Source of the DNA: Candidatus Poribacteria bacterium
Lineage (GTDB): Bacteria; Poribacteria; WGA-4E; GCA-2687025
Assembly (NCBI GenBank): GCA_016866785.1
Contig: VGLH01000007.1
Coordinates: 1 to 59,083, forward strand
DNA length: 59,083 nt
Direction: 5' to 3'
Part shown: positions 20,301 through 27,128 of the stretch, piece after piece
How positions within the stretch are numbered: position 1 is the stretch's first letter
How the letters are laid out: each line of letters opens with the position of its first letter
Position numbers and translations under genes: made by a program
Notes under the pieces: generated by a model
Database searches by the model: none
Told to the model about the DNA's origin: nothing
Seen by the model: the letters and a program-made list of their open reading frames with translations, nothing else

Positions 20301-22885
20301 TCCGTGATGTTGCCGGTGGAGTCGTTCAGCTTGGTGATTCGCGGCGACACCGTGAAGGGCACCGTGAACCCGCCGACGCTGACGTCCGCAGCGCCGCCAG
20401 CGCGCGACGGAACGACGAACGTCACGACGAAGGTTCCATCAGCCGCCGTGATGATGCGGCTCTGGTCGTCGATGGACCCCGTCGTCGCGGCGAGGGAGTT
20501 CCGCGTATTGCTGGAATCCACCGCCTTGAGCATCGCCGTGCCGCCGAAGAACAGGTTGCCGAGGTTGACGATCGCGGGGGTACCGACGGTTCCCGTCACC
20601 TGGATCGTCGTCCCGCCCGGCGCCGAGTTGGAGCCTGTCGCGGGATTCACTGCTGACAGGATCGGACTCGCGGACGACGCTTCGACGGTGAACTCCATCG
20701 TCGAGCCGCCGATCGTCGTCGTGGCGCCGTGGATCAGGGCAACAGCGCCCTGGATCTCGATCAGGCGGCGCGTCTTGGCGTTGTTGGCGACCGTCAGCGA
20801 ACCCGCCAACCCGCCAGCCGCGTCGGTCGTCCCGATCGTCACGTTCTCCTGAAGGTTGGCACCGGCGATCCCGCCCGTGTAGTCCTTGACGTGGACCTTG
20901 ATGGCAGTACTCGCCGGGAACCCGTCGCCCGTGAAGGTGATGATCGACCCGACGACCACCGGCACCGGCTTCAGGAACGCGGTGATGGCGCTCTTCATCG
21001 ATACCGGGTTCGCTAGGCTCGCGCTTCCGCCAGAGGACAATCCCGTGATCTTCACGGTCTTGTCGCCCGCCGACAGGTTCCACACCTGAACGCTTCCGAG
21101 CAGCTCACCGTTGGCGTCTACGCCCGTCACGTTCTGCGCGTACGTGCCGATCTCGACCTTGACGGTCTCACCGGCGGCGAGCCCACGCGCGCGGAAGTTG
21201 ATGACGTTCGAGTTCCGAATCGCCGACTTGGCGTCCGCCGCGAGTCCCGCGCCGGGCTCAGGGCTGTTCACCCAGACCTTCGTCAGGCTCGCGGAGACAG
21301 AGAAGGAGACGATGTTCGTGACCGCTCCGGTCAACTCGACTCGCTTCGAACCAGCGGTTGACTGCGGCACGGAAGCCGGCACCGGGAACGTCACCTTAAA
21401 GATACCGTTGGCGTCGCTCGTCACATCAGTACCCGTGACGGTGCCGACGGTGGCGGTCGGGGTGACGACGTAATCGATGTTGCCGAACGTGACCTTGCCA
21501 AGGTTCGTCAGCGGGACGAATCCGAAGCCCGTCAGCGTCAAAGTGTCGCCGACAGCGCCGCTGGACTTGTCGAGCGCGATGGACGCGCCCAGACCCGGAT
21601 TCGAGTAGACGAACCCGCTAACGGTCGCCGGCTTGCTAGAGACCTTGCCTGTCACGGTGATCGACTTGACACCGCTCGTGGCAACGCTCGGAACCGCGAA
21701 CTGGACGACGCGCGTCCCGTTGGCATCCGCAGCGTTGTCGGATGCATGGGCAGTGGCAGTCACGGCGATGCCGTCGAACGTGATGTTGACGTCTTCATCC
21801 CACGTCGCGTTCGTGTCGCCGCCCCGCTTGTTCAAGCCCTTGACGTCGATGATGACCGTCGTGCCCGCTGTGCCGGACTGCACCGACGCGGCATTGAATC
21901 CGGCGCTCACGTTGACCGTCACGCCGCCGGCGTCCGAGAACGTGTCCGCCTCACCGACGACCTGCATCGTTACCGTGTTCGCCGTCGCGGCGTACTGCGC
22001 TTCGGCAACCGTCGTGCTCAGGTCGACAACGCCGAGCGCCGAAGCGGCGACCGTCGATGTGCGGCCGGGAGTGACGACGGTAACGTTGGCGCCACCCGGG
22101 AAGCCCTCGCCCTTGACGACGAGCGCTTCGCCCACGAGACGCGACGTCTTGTCGATCGACGCGACCTTCGAGATGACGCGGAAGTTCGACGTCGCCGCCA
22201 GGTCGCCGCCGACGTTCTTGTCGACCACGGTCACGCCGACGACACCGCTCGTCGTCGTCGCGCGGGCAACCGACTTGAGCGCGATAACGACGGAGAACGT
22301 CCCGTCGGCGTTGACGGTCGCGTCCTTGTTCAGGTTGTCGGCGTGGCTGGAGGTGGAAGAGGCGACTCCCGCCGCGAGGGCCACGTCGCCGAGGCTGACC
22401 TTCGCCTTGTTGTCACCCGACTTGAGCCCGTTCCCGGTGACCGTGACCGACTCGCCGACGCGCGCCGCGAAGGGCGAGACGCTGGTGATCTGCGGCAGGA
22501 TCGTGAACGCCGTGGTCGCCTGGGTTCCACCCACCCGCAGGAACTGCTGACCGCCGCTCACCGCCGGTAGACGGAACTGAAAGCGGTAGGAGCCGGAGCT
22601 GTTGGTCACCACGCTGTCGTCGCCGCTCAGACTGCCCGTGATGGCGAGCAGGTTGTTGGACGCCGACGTCAGCGTGATGCCTCCGATCGTCACACGACCG
22701 AGGGTCGTGTTGGGCGTCAGGCCGGAGCCCTGGACGAGGATCGTGCTGCCGACCTTGCCCGAAGTCGATCCATCCGCTGCCAGTACGCTGTCGATCAGCG
22801 CAGCCTGGGTCGACCCCGCAACGCCGAAAAGCACCAGAACCAGCAAGCAGGCGAAGGACATGCCCTGCTTAAGGTACTTTCGCAT
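11330..22885 (-). CDS. Giant secreted IPT/TIG-repeat protein, 3851 aa, with type-IX-like C-terminal domain
   Basis: A very large exported filament-like protein. The ATG at 22885 follows AAAGGAAG. The signal peptide MRKYLKQGMSFACLLVLVLF ends near residue 28 (STQA-AL). By eye residues 29 to about 3260 hold about 32 diverged tandem modules of about 95-115 aa. Their strands repeat patterns such as AVSPTTVAPGNIVSVTGSGF, followed by (A/G)NE(S/T)(L/V) and (T/A)(D/N)A(N/D)G(S/T)F; this is the IPT/TIG Ig-like fold. Residues about 3260-3455 are further Ig-like domains. About 3458-3635 hold a duplicated module beginning HAGVNLVSVPV. About 3640-3745 form a carboxypeptidase-regulatory-like domain. The last 95 residues contain MPNYPNPFNPETWIPF, YWDGTNETGERVASGLYLY and a final RRMVILK, a FlgD-like/type A sorting signal known from Poribacteria-like proteomes. 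Surface display is inferred. Confidence 0.9.
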   Translation of the reverse strand: MRKYLKQGMSFACLLVLVLFGVAGSTQAALIDSVLAADGSTSGKVGSTILVQGSGLTPNTTLGRVTIGGITLTSASNNLLAITGSLSGDDSVVTNSSGSYRFQFRLPAVSGGQQFLRVGGTQATTAFTILPQITSVSPFAARVGESVTVTGNGLKSGDNKAKVSLGDVALAAGVASSTSSHADNLNKDATVNADGTFSVVIALKSVARATTTSGVVGVTVVDKNVGGDLAATSNFRVISKVASIDKTSRLVGEALVVKGEGFPGGANVTVVTPGRTSTVAASALGVVDLSTTVAEAQYAATANTVTMQVVGEADTFSDAGGVTVNVSAGFNAASVQSGTAGTTVIIDVKGLNKRGGDTNATWDEDVNITFDGIAVTATAHASDNAADANGTRVVQFAVPSVATSGVKSITVTGKVSSKPATVSGFVYSNPGLGASIALDKSSGAVGDTLTLTGFGFVPLTNLGKVTFGNIDYVVTPTATVGTVTGTDVTSDANGIFKVTFPVPASVPQSTAGSKRVELTGAVTNIVSFSVSASLTKVWVNSPEPGAGLAADAKSAIRNSNVINFRARGLAAGETVKVEIGTYAQNVTGVDANGELLGSVQVWNLSAGDKTVKITGLSSGGSASLANPVSMKSAITAFLKPVPVVVGSIITFTGDGFPASTAIKVHVKDYTGGIAGANLQENVTIGTTDAAGGLAGSLTVANNAKTRRLIEIQGAVALIHGATTTIGGSTMEFTVEASSASPILSAVNPATGSNSAPGGTTIQVTGTVGTPAIVNLGNLFFGGTAMLKAVDSSNTRNSLAATTGSIDDQSRIITAADGTFVVTFVVPSRAGGAADVSVGGFTVPFTVSPRITKLNDSTGNITDKVKGDTIKVDGDGFGANESVRIDFGSTSGIATTSSNASGVLTAVTFTIPAQAGSSSGIAVKATGLTSTLTATSANTVLLNAKITLSFSTGAPGDQVKVSGVHFGANENLRASVAGGEVGLIGASDGTGSFNSLLMSLPALAAGAYSETTTGTATNSGLSVWGDISGRRNTVAFNIVAGVLNVSPGKAKIGDTVTITGAGFTGSSAVTVIFEGQSATTQISGASLLAGTTVKVLGQDVASSASTDGLGRLVARFVVPAGIRGGTTGIRVQSLLTGTLTSEEDSASILIQPSVTLTTLGNIEVGDTVTFTGNGFGASEALEPKLGGVVQSFASGGASAADTNGAFSTSITVGSLVAGGKTLSVLGKTLNESASSATDALKILPLLTEIQVGGSAKAKFNSNRGLTEGATPVSVSIGSTVTVIIKGMPAGASLARLTNPGIADAGAAFDGGKALTLSGVAGSNGDMSASFVVPSELNAGLLSLAFKGDSILDFAGQLASLVKITPSIAVSPSSGASGTTITVSGKAFRPSQLVSISYAGIVQRTAEVAANGEFSAQITAGTTTAGSVTISATDSGDATVTASSSAFVFSPTGTAATLTVTKSDKSSFTDAGSDGAPDVQVGTTVRVVGAGFSANASTGVLQLGTITLTPASAGVGIVSGATIIADGAGAFEVTFTMPEAPAAIYALASSSVPTARTNVQIVPKVTISAATASVKVGGIVTFSGTGFKANGATYEVFSTTRFNKWSIVDGTSTAWLRSDNLQVTRSDASKAADSQDAIAAGRGTISTTNITVAEGILQSGYIVANANGSFDASIKVLDLPTNDYFVKVGGFTSDKFTVVPNLTGIENFSVPGVTQPDADFNGVLEAISLRGGVLADVIGVGVTGFPASGALTVKLGADAATSFVTSGTDRTPVAAAVANSYGTTVAYFLVPSTIAGGVKAIEIVGPGDKKSSGLSLEILPSATLTGSATVNVADVRTISLVNMGSGEQVAIDFGNNPVFDQDIADSAGKKSGDGSHKTSSGGALTLSVKVPTKAAGARDIRLRGVTTGVHGSAKITAPIVTVVITGKITDPSAVVGAKAIGDKVTVKGNGFGAGETVTVSLGNTTLGFKNPQSTTAAADGTFSIDYIVQASDAGSGGSATKWFRAVGSASAVIAEATAATVTTTPVISSVSPSDAQPGSTIFVTGQGFPASQAVTFTFGGSAVPGGVGGLVSPSTVTTDAIGSFSASIRLDKDSIPAAATAGVKSIVATAGTGTATYGTFLLSTPGSGTAITLSATTVLPGDTITVKGVGFASNTTVGAIQISSLTSAGEQYTDVLLSSVTLGTQIGNQIITNANGVFEAKFAWPTSGIHATETVSRTKNVRVGAATAVAMTLLTKQALNVAAGAPGTALVVTLTGLKADTNYGSITFGGTSVQTTSVSTGVREGSDPFTVKSNSNGVIVATISVPTRSKLAGYPVATTVLTVFNTAGTFEIKGARITKVDPASVEPGGRIVVEGDGFAASQAILTTQVKVGGLNPTSISDLNNPAAGTLTATANGTFKLALDIPPVPYGSQAIVVDVGTDQVASGSVSVVAGVRSVLANGVPGTVSTPSGSFTPPEARKGEAIVINAVGFAGGETVTATVNGTSFSTIAKSDGSIVLSFSAPEHAFGVTDIQLRGTTSGQALNSATERQLAYKMIPSAAAPSPANGTVGTAFTVSGSGFPAGATASLRFDGDGGAVVATAVVQANGAVALSATAPATTMGAKALVISVDSTKPATNPSFTVKPKITLSPNSGASVTSFTITGTGFPGGDAVTFTIVDPATSLGSALTDGGGAFTVVKTMPVTVPFGARTIRAAGTGTGNVDATFNVGGSLTITPTSANVGGLISLRATGYAANTIVYVEVKGIRVATTFTDSTGAFSGVQFSVPAVPGGPVQLIAREGTGSSPLSLGDTITIGQSVAVSPTTVAPGNIVSVTGSGFGASESLTVKYDGQVVPAVSGGTTGADGQFTLTFSVPNRPFSASKTVEVMGATTGFAKSATVTLSGALVSIVSTRTGAATGTPGDTIVVSGVANPSTNLGNLFFATQVVTGLTATTGQIVGADQIITNVTGNYAVQFTLADKIGGTYLVTVGDRSTVFTVVGGVTVTSINGDATKTTSAARGDIVAIAGKGFNPGETIRVKVGSAGAEATVETSPLVVTTDANGSFAAVTLKLGDLPGGAINVIAQGLLSSGTAKLTLPSAVSQPAADAKLPVTMGSEVTVKGTLFTANSALTFKVGSTTAEAVSGATTDAKGDFSAVIKVPAVVNGVQAITVSDAAGLTITVAQALHMNASLSVTPATGTLGTEVTVKGYGFAADQNMTIDFGTIANFAAPKATASGTIEVKGTISAAQTAGARVVVTAKTDTAALATNDTFVYLNAIEAVSVSPTTPAKAGVAITVTAQIGSASNATFTITGVAGAKDVAMATDASPATPAPAGYKAVKGSYTVKDGDDVSKAAVTVTSTDASGKTSSATATGTVTIDTKLAITASSLEPAEVRNGLTFTVKVTTEAGAKITADVSTVDSTKTAAVNLTESATTAGSFSADVAISSDSTSASGDKVVKVTVTDAAGNTASAELKVRLQNETTYTVSLHAGVNLVSVPVKIKTLARASDLFKLLGGDEFVSVVILADAAGKFQPFTSAVEVGSPSDRAISDGTGAIVVMKKANSVKVTGGMLSETVALNKGLNVVGVTRSGAVATASAIKGLAPDAVSVVIAESGGQFKPVSAAADVSVSGGAAYLVNATTAATLTFKGGAWMNSASAAPVSSVYNADATPVFVIDGTLAREDNARAVNGIDVTVTNLRSGLTLSEASGNTAGNGRYAATFVNLGSGDADFRVGDTLELRVTDGSGTFGGVKPVRHTITSEDVRRGHLDMGSILLSVVPVQSALMPNYPNPFNPETWIPFQIAESAAVRITIYSPAGEVVRTLDLGALPAGTYTTRSKAAYWDGTNETGERVASGLYLYRIEAGSYSAMRRMVILK

Positions 22886-23130
22886 CGCAGATTCTTCCTT
22901 TCGTTCCCGCGAGTCTTCCGACATCGGAAGGGGGGTTTCCGCGAACCGACGTGACTTCGTAAACGCTGACATACGCACCTTGCGATTGAGGGATGTTATG
23001 GACGATTGCATTGGTGACCGACGGGAGCTCAGGTGCTTCTTCTCAGCGCTCCTTCTGCTGGCAAGACCTCCCACCGAGTGACGCCGCGGGCGGCGGCGTA
23101 GAACCGATGGCAAGCCGCAAAACGCACTCG
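22886..23130 (-). other. Long 5' leader of the giant-protein transcript (about 240 nt)
   Basis: The stretch between the -10 element at 23131 and the start codon has no convincing gene. On the transcript it can form ACGCCGC/GCGGCGT (23081-23099) and CTTCCGA/TCGGAAG (22915-22930) hairpins. The latter is just upstream of the ribosome-binding site. I do not recognise a known riboswitch class. The leader could regulate translation or stabilise a roughly 20-kb mRNA. Confidence 0.45.
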
Positions 23131-23159
23131 ATAATACACCGACCGCCCAGATGTGTCAA
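23131..23159 (-). promoter_or_regulatory. Near-consensus sigma-70 promoter of the giant-protein block
   Basis: On the minus strand a perfect -35 TTGACA (23159-23154) is followed by a 17-bp spacer and -10 TATTAT (23136-23131). It is one of the two best promoters in the window and predicts strong, largely constitutive transcription. Confidence 0.88.
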
Positions 23160-23305
23160 GGCGTTTCCGCCTGCGTCCAGGGCATCGCACACGTCGGCTA
23201 TTGCACCTATCCAGTCCGCATCGTTACGATCAACGCCAGCCGGTTCAATTCCGTTTCAACGCAGCGCCCGTGCTGCGCCCATCACCATTGGATCATTGAC
23301 GAGAT

Positions 23306-24898
23306 ATGCCGTCTCCGGGATTACCAGACCTGCGACTCCGAGCTGCTGAACGCGCCCGACTCGCTCTGCACCGACCGACACTACAGGCGACGTTGCTGGT
23401 CATCGCCGTCCTCGCGTGGAGATTGCCCGGCGTCCTCGACGGAGACGTGACTCCGGATCCGCGCGAGCGCCTCATCGCAAGGGAAGCCCAGCGCCTACGT
23501 GCGGGTGAACCGCTCACGCTCTTTCACTGGCCCGGAACGCCGTGGGTCGCCTTGATCGCCGCTACCACACCGGATGTGTCCAATGAGCGCGACGTTGCCA
23601 AAACCGGACGGCGGTGGACGTTGGCGTTCCAGGTGTTCGCCATCCTGGCGCTCCTCCGACTGGCGCGACGCAATGGCGCAACGGATGGAGCCGCCGCCAT
23701 CGCGTTGGTCGCCTCGCCCGCGTTCGTCACGGGAGAAGCGGCTCTGGCGCTGGTCGATGTGCCTGCTCTGGCTCTGACACTCGCCTCGTCGCTCGCCGCC
23801 TCGGAGCCACGATGGAACGCCCCTGTCCGCGCCCTGGTTGCCGGCGTGCTCGCCGGTCTCGGAGCGGCGTTCAAGCTGCCGGCGGTCATCGCCGTTGCGC
23901 CAGCGCTGGTGCTTCTGAATGCCAGCAATCGGAGAGCGGCGCTTTTCCTCAGCGCAATCGCTCTAGGCGGTGTCGCGGTCGGATTCATCGTCGGCTGTCC
24001 GTATATCCTCACGAGCATCGTCGATCCCGCCGCCGGTGTGTTCGCCGACCTTCGATACGAACTCGGGCATTACCGCCTCGGGCACTTCGGTATCGTCGCA
24101 ACGGCGCGCGACATGCCATGGACGCCCGTCGTTCGTCACGCCTCCGCCCTCGCATGGGCTGCGGGACCCCTCCTCGTCGCTTTCGCCGTATCGATGGTGG
24201 GTCTCGCCTTGACTCAGATCCGGCACTGGCGGCGGTTCGATGCTGCTCTCTTCGTGTGGTTGGTCTGCGCGGCGGCGCCGATTCTGCTCCAGCGGCTGAG
24301 TTTCGGTCGCCACTGGCTCGCCGTCCTGCCGCCGCTGTACCTCACGGCGTCGCGCGCCGTGGTGCGGCTCCCACGAGGCTGGAGAGGGTTCGCCATCGCT
24401 TGCGCGGCGCCCGCCGTCCTCCAGGCTGCCCTGGCGTCCGCCGCCATCGAGTCGGCGATACGTCAGCCTTCGACCATCGAGAGCGTCGCGTCGTGGATAC
24501 GAGCAAACCCGTCACAACCGCTCTCTGCGGGACCCTCACTCCCAGTCCTGAATTGGGTCTACCCGCAGAGCATCGTTACGGGCCCCTTGCTTGCGGATGT
24601 CGGTCAGGCGGACGCGTTCCTCGTGGCATCTATAGAGGAGAGCATTCACTCAGCCGTGTCCAACGATCCAGATGCCTATCGTGAATCGGACTTCTTCCCG
24701 CTCGAACGCGCCGACTTCGCGTCGGAACCGTTCTACCGGACGTTGCTCGCCGGTTCCAGGTACGTCGAAGCTCGGCGATTCGCCGCAAAGCCGCCGGGCT
24801 GGCTCGAACGCTGGGGATTGTTGGAGCGACCACTGCCATTCCCGCTGAACGCGCTGGCGCATCCTGAGTTGCGCATCTACGTCCGATCCGCGAAGTGA
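23306..24898 (+). CDS. GT-C-type membrane glycosyltransferase, 530 aa
   Basis: A probable integral-membrane glycosyltransferase of the ArnT/PMT-like GT-C superfamily, using a polyprenyl-phosphate sugar. After a hydrophobic segment at about 28-42 (LLVIAVLAWRLPGVL) comes a periplasmic loop with DVTPDPRERLIAREAQRL, resembling the acidic first loop of these enzymes. About nine to ten further hydrophobic segments follow to residue 395, including AGLGAAFKLPAVIAVAPALV. A soluble C-terminal part of about 130 residues ends IYVRSAK. The upstream ribosome site is weak. It is divergent from the giant-protein block and convergent with the Wzi-like gene. Roles in glycan polymerisation or protein glycosylation are both possible, and the substrate is unknown. 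Confidence 0.75.
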   Translation: MPSPGLPDLRLRAAERARLALHRPTLQATLLVIAVLAWRLPGVLDGDVTPDPRERLIAREAQRLRAGEPLTLFHWPGTPWVALIAATTPDVSNERDVAKTGRRWTLAFQVFAILALLRLARRNGATDGAAAIALVASPAFVTGEAALALVDVPALALTLASSLAASEPRWNAPVRALVAGVLAGLGAAFKLPAVIAVAPALVLLNASNRRAALFLSAIALGGVAVGFIVGCPYILTSIVDPAAGVFADLRYELGHYRLGHFGIVATARDMPWTPVVRHASALAWAAGPLLVAFAVSMVGLALTQIRHWRRFDAALFVWLVCAAAPILLQRLSFGRHWLAVLPPLYLTASRAVVRLPRGWRGFAIACAAPAVLQAALASAAIESAIRQPSTIESVASWIRANPSQPLSAGPSLPVLNWVYPQSIVTGPLLADVGQADAFLVASIEESIHSAVSNDPDAYRESDFFPLERADFASEPFYRTLLAGSRYVEARRFAAKPPGWLERWGLLERPLPFPLNALAHPELRIYVRSAK

Positions 24899-24960
24899 CA
24901 GCCTGTCGGCGGATGTTCGCCCGCCTTGTCGCGTCCGCACAGGCGCGGCTGTGGAACCGG

Positions 24961-26511
24961 CTAGTAGGTCACGCGAACCGCGACCTCGGCAGTCAAGTGG
25001 GTCTCGTCTACCCCGGCTCGATGGTCCAGGTTCCGCACGCGCCGGATGCCGGCGCTCACGACTCCCTCGAAGCCACCCGCGCGCGTGTGCGAGTAAAATG
25101 CCGACGATTCCGATATGGACTCCACGGTCCCCGAGAGATAGTTCCACGAGAGCGGATCAGCCGCCGTATGCCGATCCGCAAGGCGTGTCTCGCCCTGCCG
25201 CGCGGTTTGGTGCAGCAGACCCGTTCTGCCGCGCGCGCCGACCGCTCGCGAGACTTCGACGGCAATCAGATCGGAGTCCGGGCCCGTGCTCAGTCCCAGC
25301 GGCCGCCCGCCCAGCGAGTAGTTCAGCCCGTCCGCTTCGTGTGTATACAGCCACTGGTTCGCGAACGCGTACTCCGCGCGGACGTCGGCTCCGCCGAGCG
25401 GAAGCACATCGAATGCGTGGATTCCCGCGTGGACACCGTACTTCGAGTCCCAGTTCCGAAGGAGCCCAACCCCCTCTTGTGGCTGGAGGTCGTCGAAGAA
25501 GATGTCGACAAAGGCGACCGTTCGCGGGGCGATCCGCGCCACGATGTCCCCGCCGAAGAACATGTTGTCACCGGCGTAGCCGTCGCCGCCCGGGGCAGCG
25601 ATGCCACTCTCAACCATCGGCACTAGGAAGACGTAGACGCCGACCGGGTTCACGTACGCGAGCTCGAGGCGATCCCGGTACACCACGCCCTCGTACGCGC
25701 TCAATGCCACGCGGTCCGAGACCCGCGCACTCAGACGGTGCCCAGACCAGTAGGTGGAAGTGCCGGCATGGGGGAGCGCGAACGTCAAGCTCTCGAATCG
25801 CAGCGGTCCAAAGGACGCGGCAAATCGCACGCCGTCCTTACCGTCCGACGCCGCCGAAAGCGCGAGATGCTCGAAGGTTCCCGGTCCCCACACCGCGTTG
25901 AGACGACCCACCTGAACGTTCAAACGCGGCGTGCCAACCGAGACGTGCCCTCGTGCGCCGTTGATCTGGTTCGGGAGGAACGAGAACGATTCGCCCGCCA
26001 GCGGATGCTCATCGGGACGATACGGATAGCCCTCCGACGAGACGCCCCAAGTGAGCTCGCTCAGAAAGCCGAAGTTGCCGGTCTCCCCCATGATCCCGGA
26101 ACGGATCGAGGCAATCGAGCTCACACCCGAATCGTCGCGTTCGGCGCGCGTTTCGATCCCGATCGACACCGCAGCAATACCGAGGGGATCGTTTGAGCGG
26201 ACCGTCATCGAGCTCGTCTGGAACCGGAGATATGAAAGGAGGTCATGAGCGCGCGCCTCGTCCGACTCCGACAACGGAACCGCAAGAGCTCGTTCGAGCC
26301 AATCCACCAACTCGCGCCGGGCGTGCTGCCGGAACCCGATGGCTTCGATGGGCACGACGCCGCGCACGGCGAGCGACGTCAGCAGACGCGATGCTTCGTC
26401 GTCCCTACCGAGAAGGATCGTCGGGTTCGCCGACGCTTGCCCAACCACCAGGAACATGCCCGCAGCGCAGAGCACGAGCACCAGACGAAACGCGATCTGA
26501 CGACGCGTCAT
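24961..26511 (-). CDS. Wzi-like capsule-assembly outer-membrane barrel, 516 aa
   Basis: A probable outer-membrane beta-barrel of the capsule-assembly Wzi family, which holds group 1 type capsule at the cell surface. The ATG at 26511 overlaps the phosphatase stop as ATGA, implying translational coupling. A signal peptide occupies about residues 1-31 (ends GQASA-NP). A small helical region (RRELVDWLERAL) precedes the barrel, as in Wzi. The strands alternate hydrophobic and polar residues, with family-like stretches such as NVQVGRLNAVWGPGTFEHLALS and a final aromatic TAEVAVRVTY strand. It is the last gene of the glycan cluster. This suggests that the product is displayed as a capsule or surface polysaccharide. 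Confidence 0.72.
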   Translation of the reverse strand: MTRRQIAFRLVLVLCAAGMFLVVGQASANPTILLGRDDEASRLLTSLAVRGVVPIEAIGFRQHARRELVDWLERALAVPLSESDEARAHDLLSYLRFQTSSMTVRSNDPLGIAAVSIGIETRAERDDSGVSSIASIRSGIMGETGNFGFLSELTWGVSSEGYPYRPDEHPLAGESFSFLPNQINGARGHVSVGTPRLNVQVGRLNAVWGPGTFEHLALSAASDGKDGVRFAASFGPLRFESLTFALPHAGTSTYWSGHRLSARVSDRVALSAYEGVVYRDRLELAYVNPVGVYVFLVPMVESGIAAPGGDGYAGDNMFFGGDIVARIAPRTVAFVDIFFDDLQPQEGVGLLRNWDSKYGVHAGIHAFDVLPLGGADVRAEYAFANQWLYTHEADGLNYSLGGRPLGLSTGPDSDLIAVEVSRAVGARGRTGLLHQTARQGETRLADRHTAADPLSWNYLSGTVESISESSAFYSHTRAGGFEGVVSAGIRRVRNLDHRAGVDETHLTAEVAVRVTY

Positions 26512-27128
26512 CCGACGTGACCTTTGAACGGCGATAGGTGAACCACGAGGAGAGGCACGGCATCGACCAGCATCGCCCGACGCTCGGTCGGCGTCACGCC
26601 CAGACTCGACGGCTCTGCTGGATCGGATGTGGCATCGTCGCCGACCAGAACCGTGCGACAGCCGGAAGCCGCCCCGGCGGCGATGTCCGACCACGAATCG
26701 CCGACCAACCAGCTCTGCGGCAGGTCGATCCCCAGGTCCAGGCTCGCGCGGCGAAGCATGCCGGGCTTCGGCTTCCGACATTCGCAGTCTGACTCTCGCA
26801 GATGAGGACAGTGGTAGATGGCGTCGATACGTCCTCCGTGGGCAGAAACCGCGTCCACCATCCGCTCGTGAATCTCAGCTAAGTCGGACTCGGACATCAG
26901 CCCCTTGCCGATGCCCTGCTGGTTTGTGATGACAACCACGGGAAGGTTCAAGAAGGACAGATCGCGGAGCGCATCCAGCGACGATGGCAGGAAGCGGAAC
27001 TCACGCCAGGACGTGACGTAGCCGCCGATGACGCGCTCGTTGATGACGCCGTCGCGATCCAGAAAGATGGCGGGACTAGGCTTGCCGGATGTTGAACACC
27101 ATCTTGCTGCCGTCTTGGACGAAGTCAA
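26508..27128 (-). CDS. gmhB: D-glycero-manno-heptose-1,7-bisphosphate 7-phosphatase, about 206 aa
   Basis: A HAD-family phosphatase that removes the 7-phosphate of heptose 1,7-bisphosphate in nucleotide-heptose synthesis. The HAD motif I reads AIFLDRDGVINE, motif II VVVITNQQGIGKG, and the GmhB zinc loop HCPHLRESDCECRKPKPGM is present. Motif IV WLVGDSWSDIAAG follows. The start is uncertain. The conserved domain begins just after the kinase stop at 27076, and no ATG or GTG lies close by. The TTG at 27128 gives a family-like length, while the next ATG (27332) adds a non-conserved Ser/Arg-rich extension inside hddA. It overlaps hddA upstream and the wzi-like gene downstream. Confidence 0.85.
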   Translation of the reverse strand: MTSSKTAARWCSTSGKPSPAIFLDRDGVINERVIGGYVTSWREFRFLPSSLDALRDLSFLNLPVVVITNQQGIGKGLMSESDLAEIHERMVDAVSAHGGRIDAIYHCPHLRESDCECRKPKPGMLRRASLDLGIDLPQSWLVGDSWSDIAAGAASGCRTVLVGDDATSDPAEPSSLGVTPTERRAMLVDAVPLLVVHLSPFKGHVG

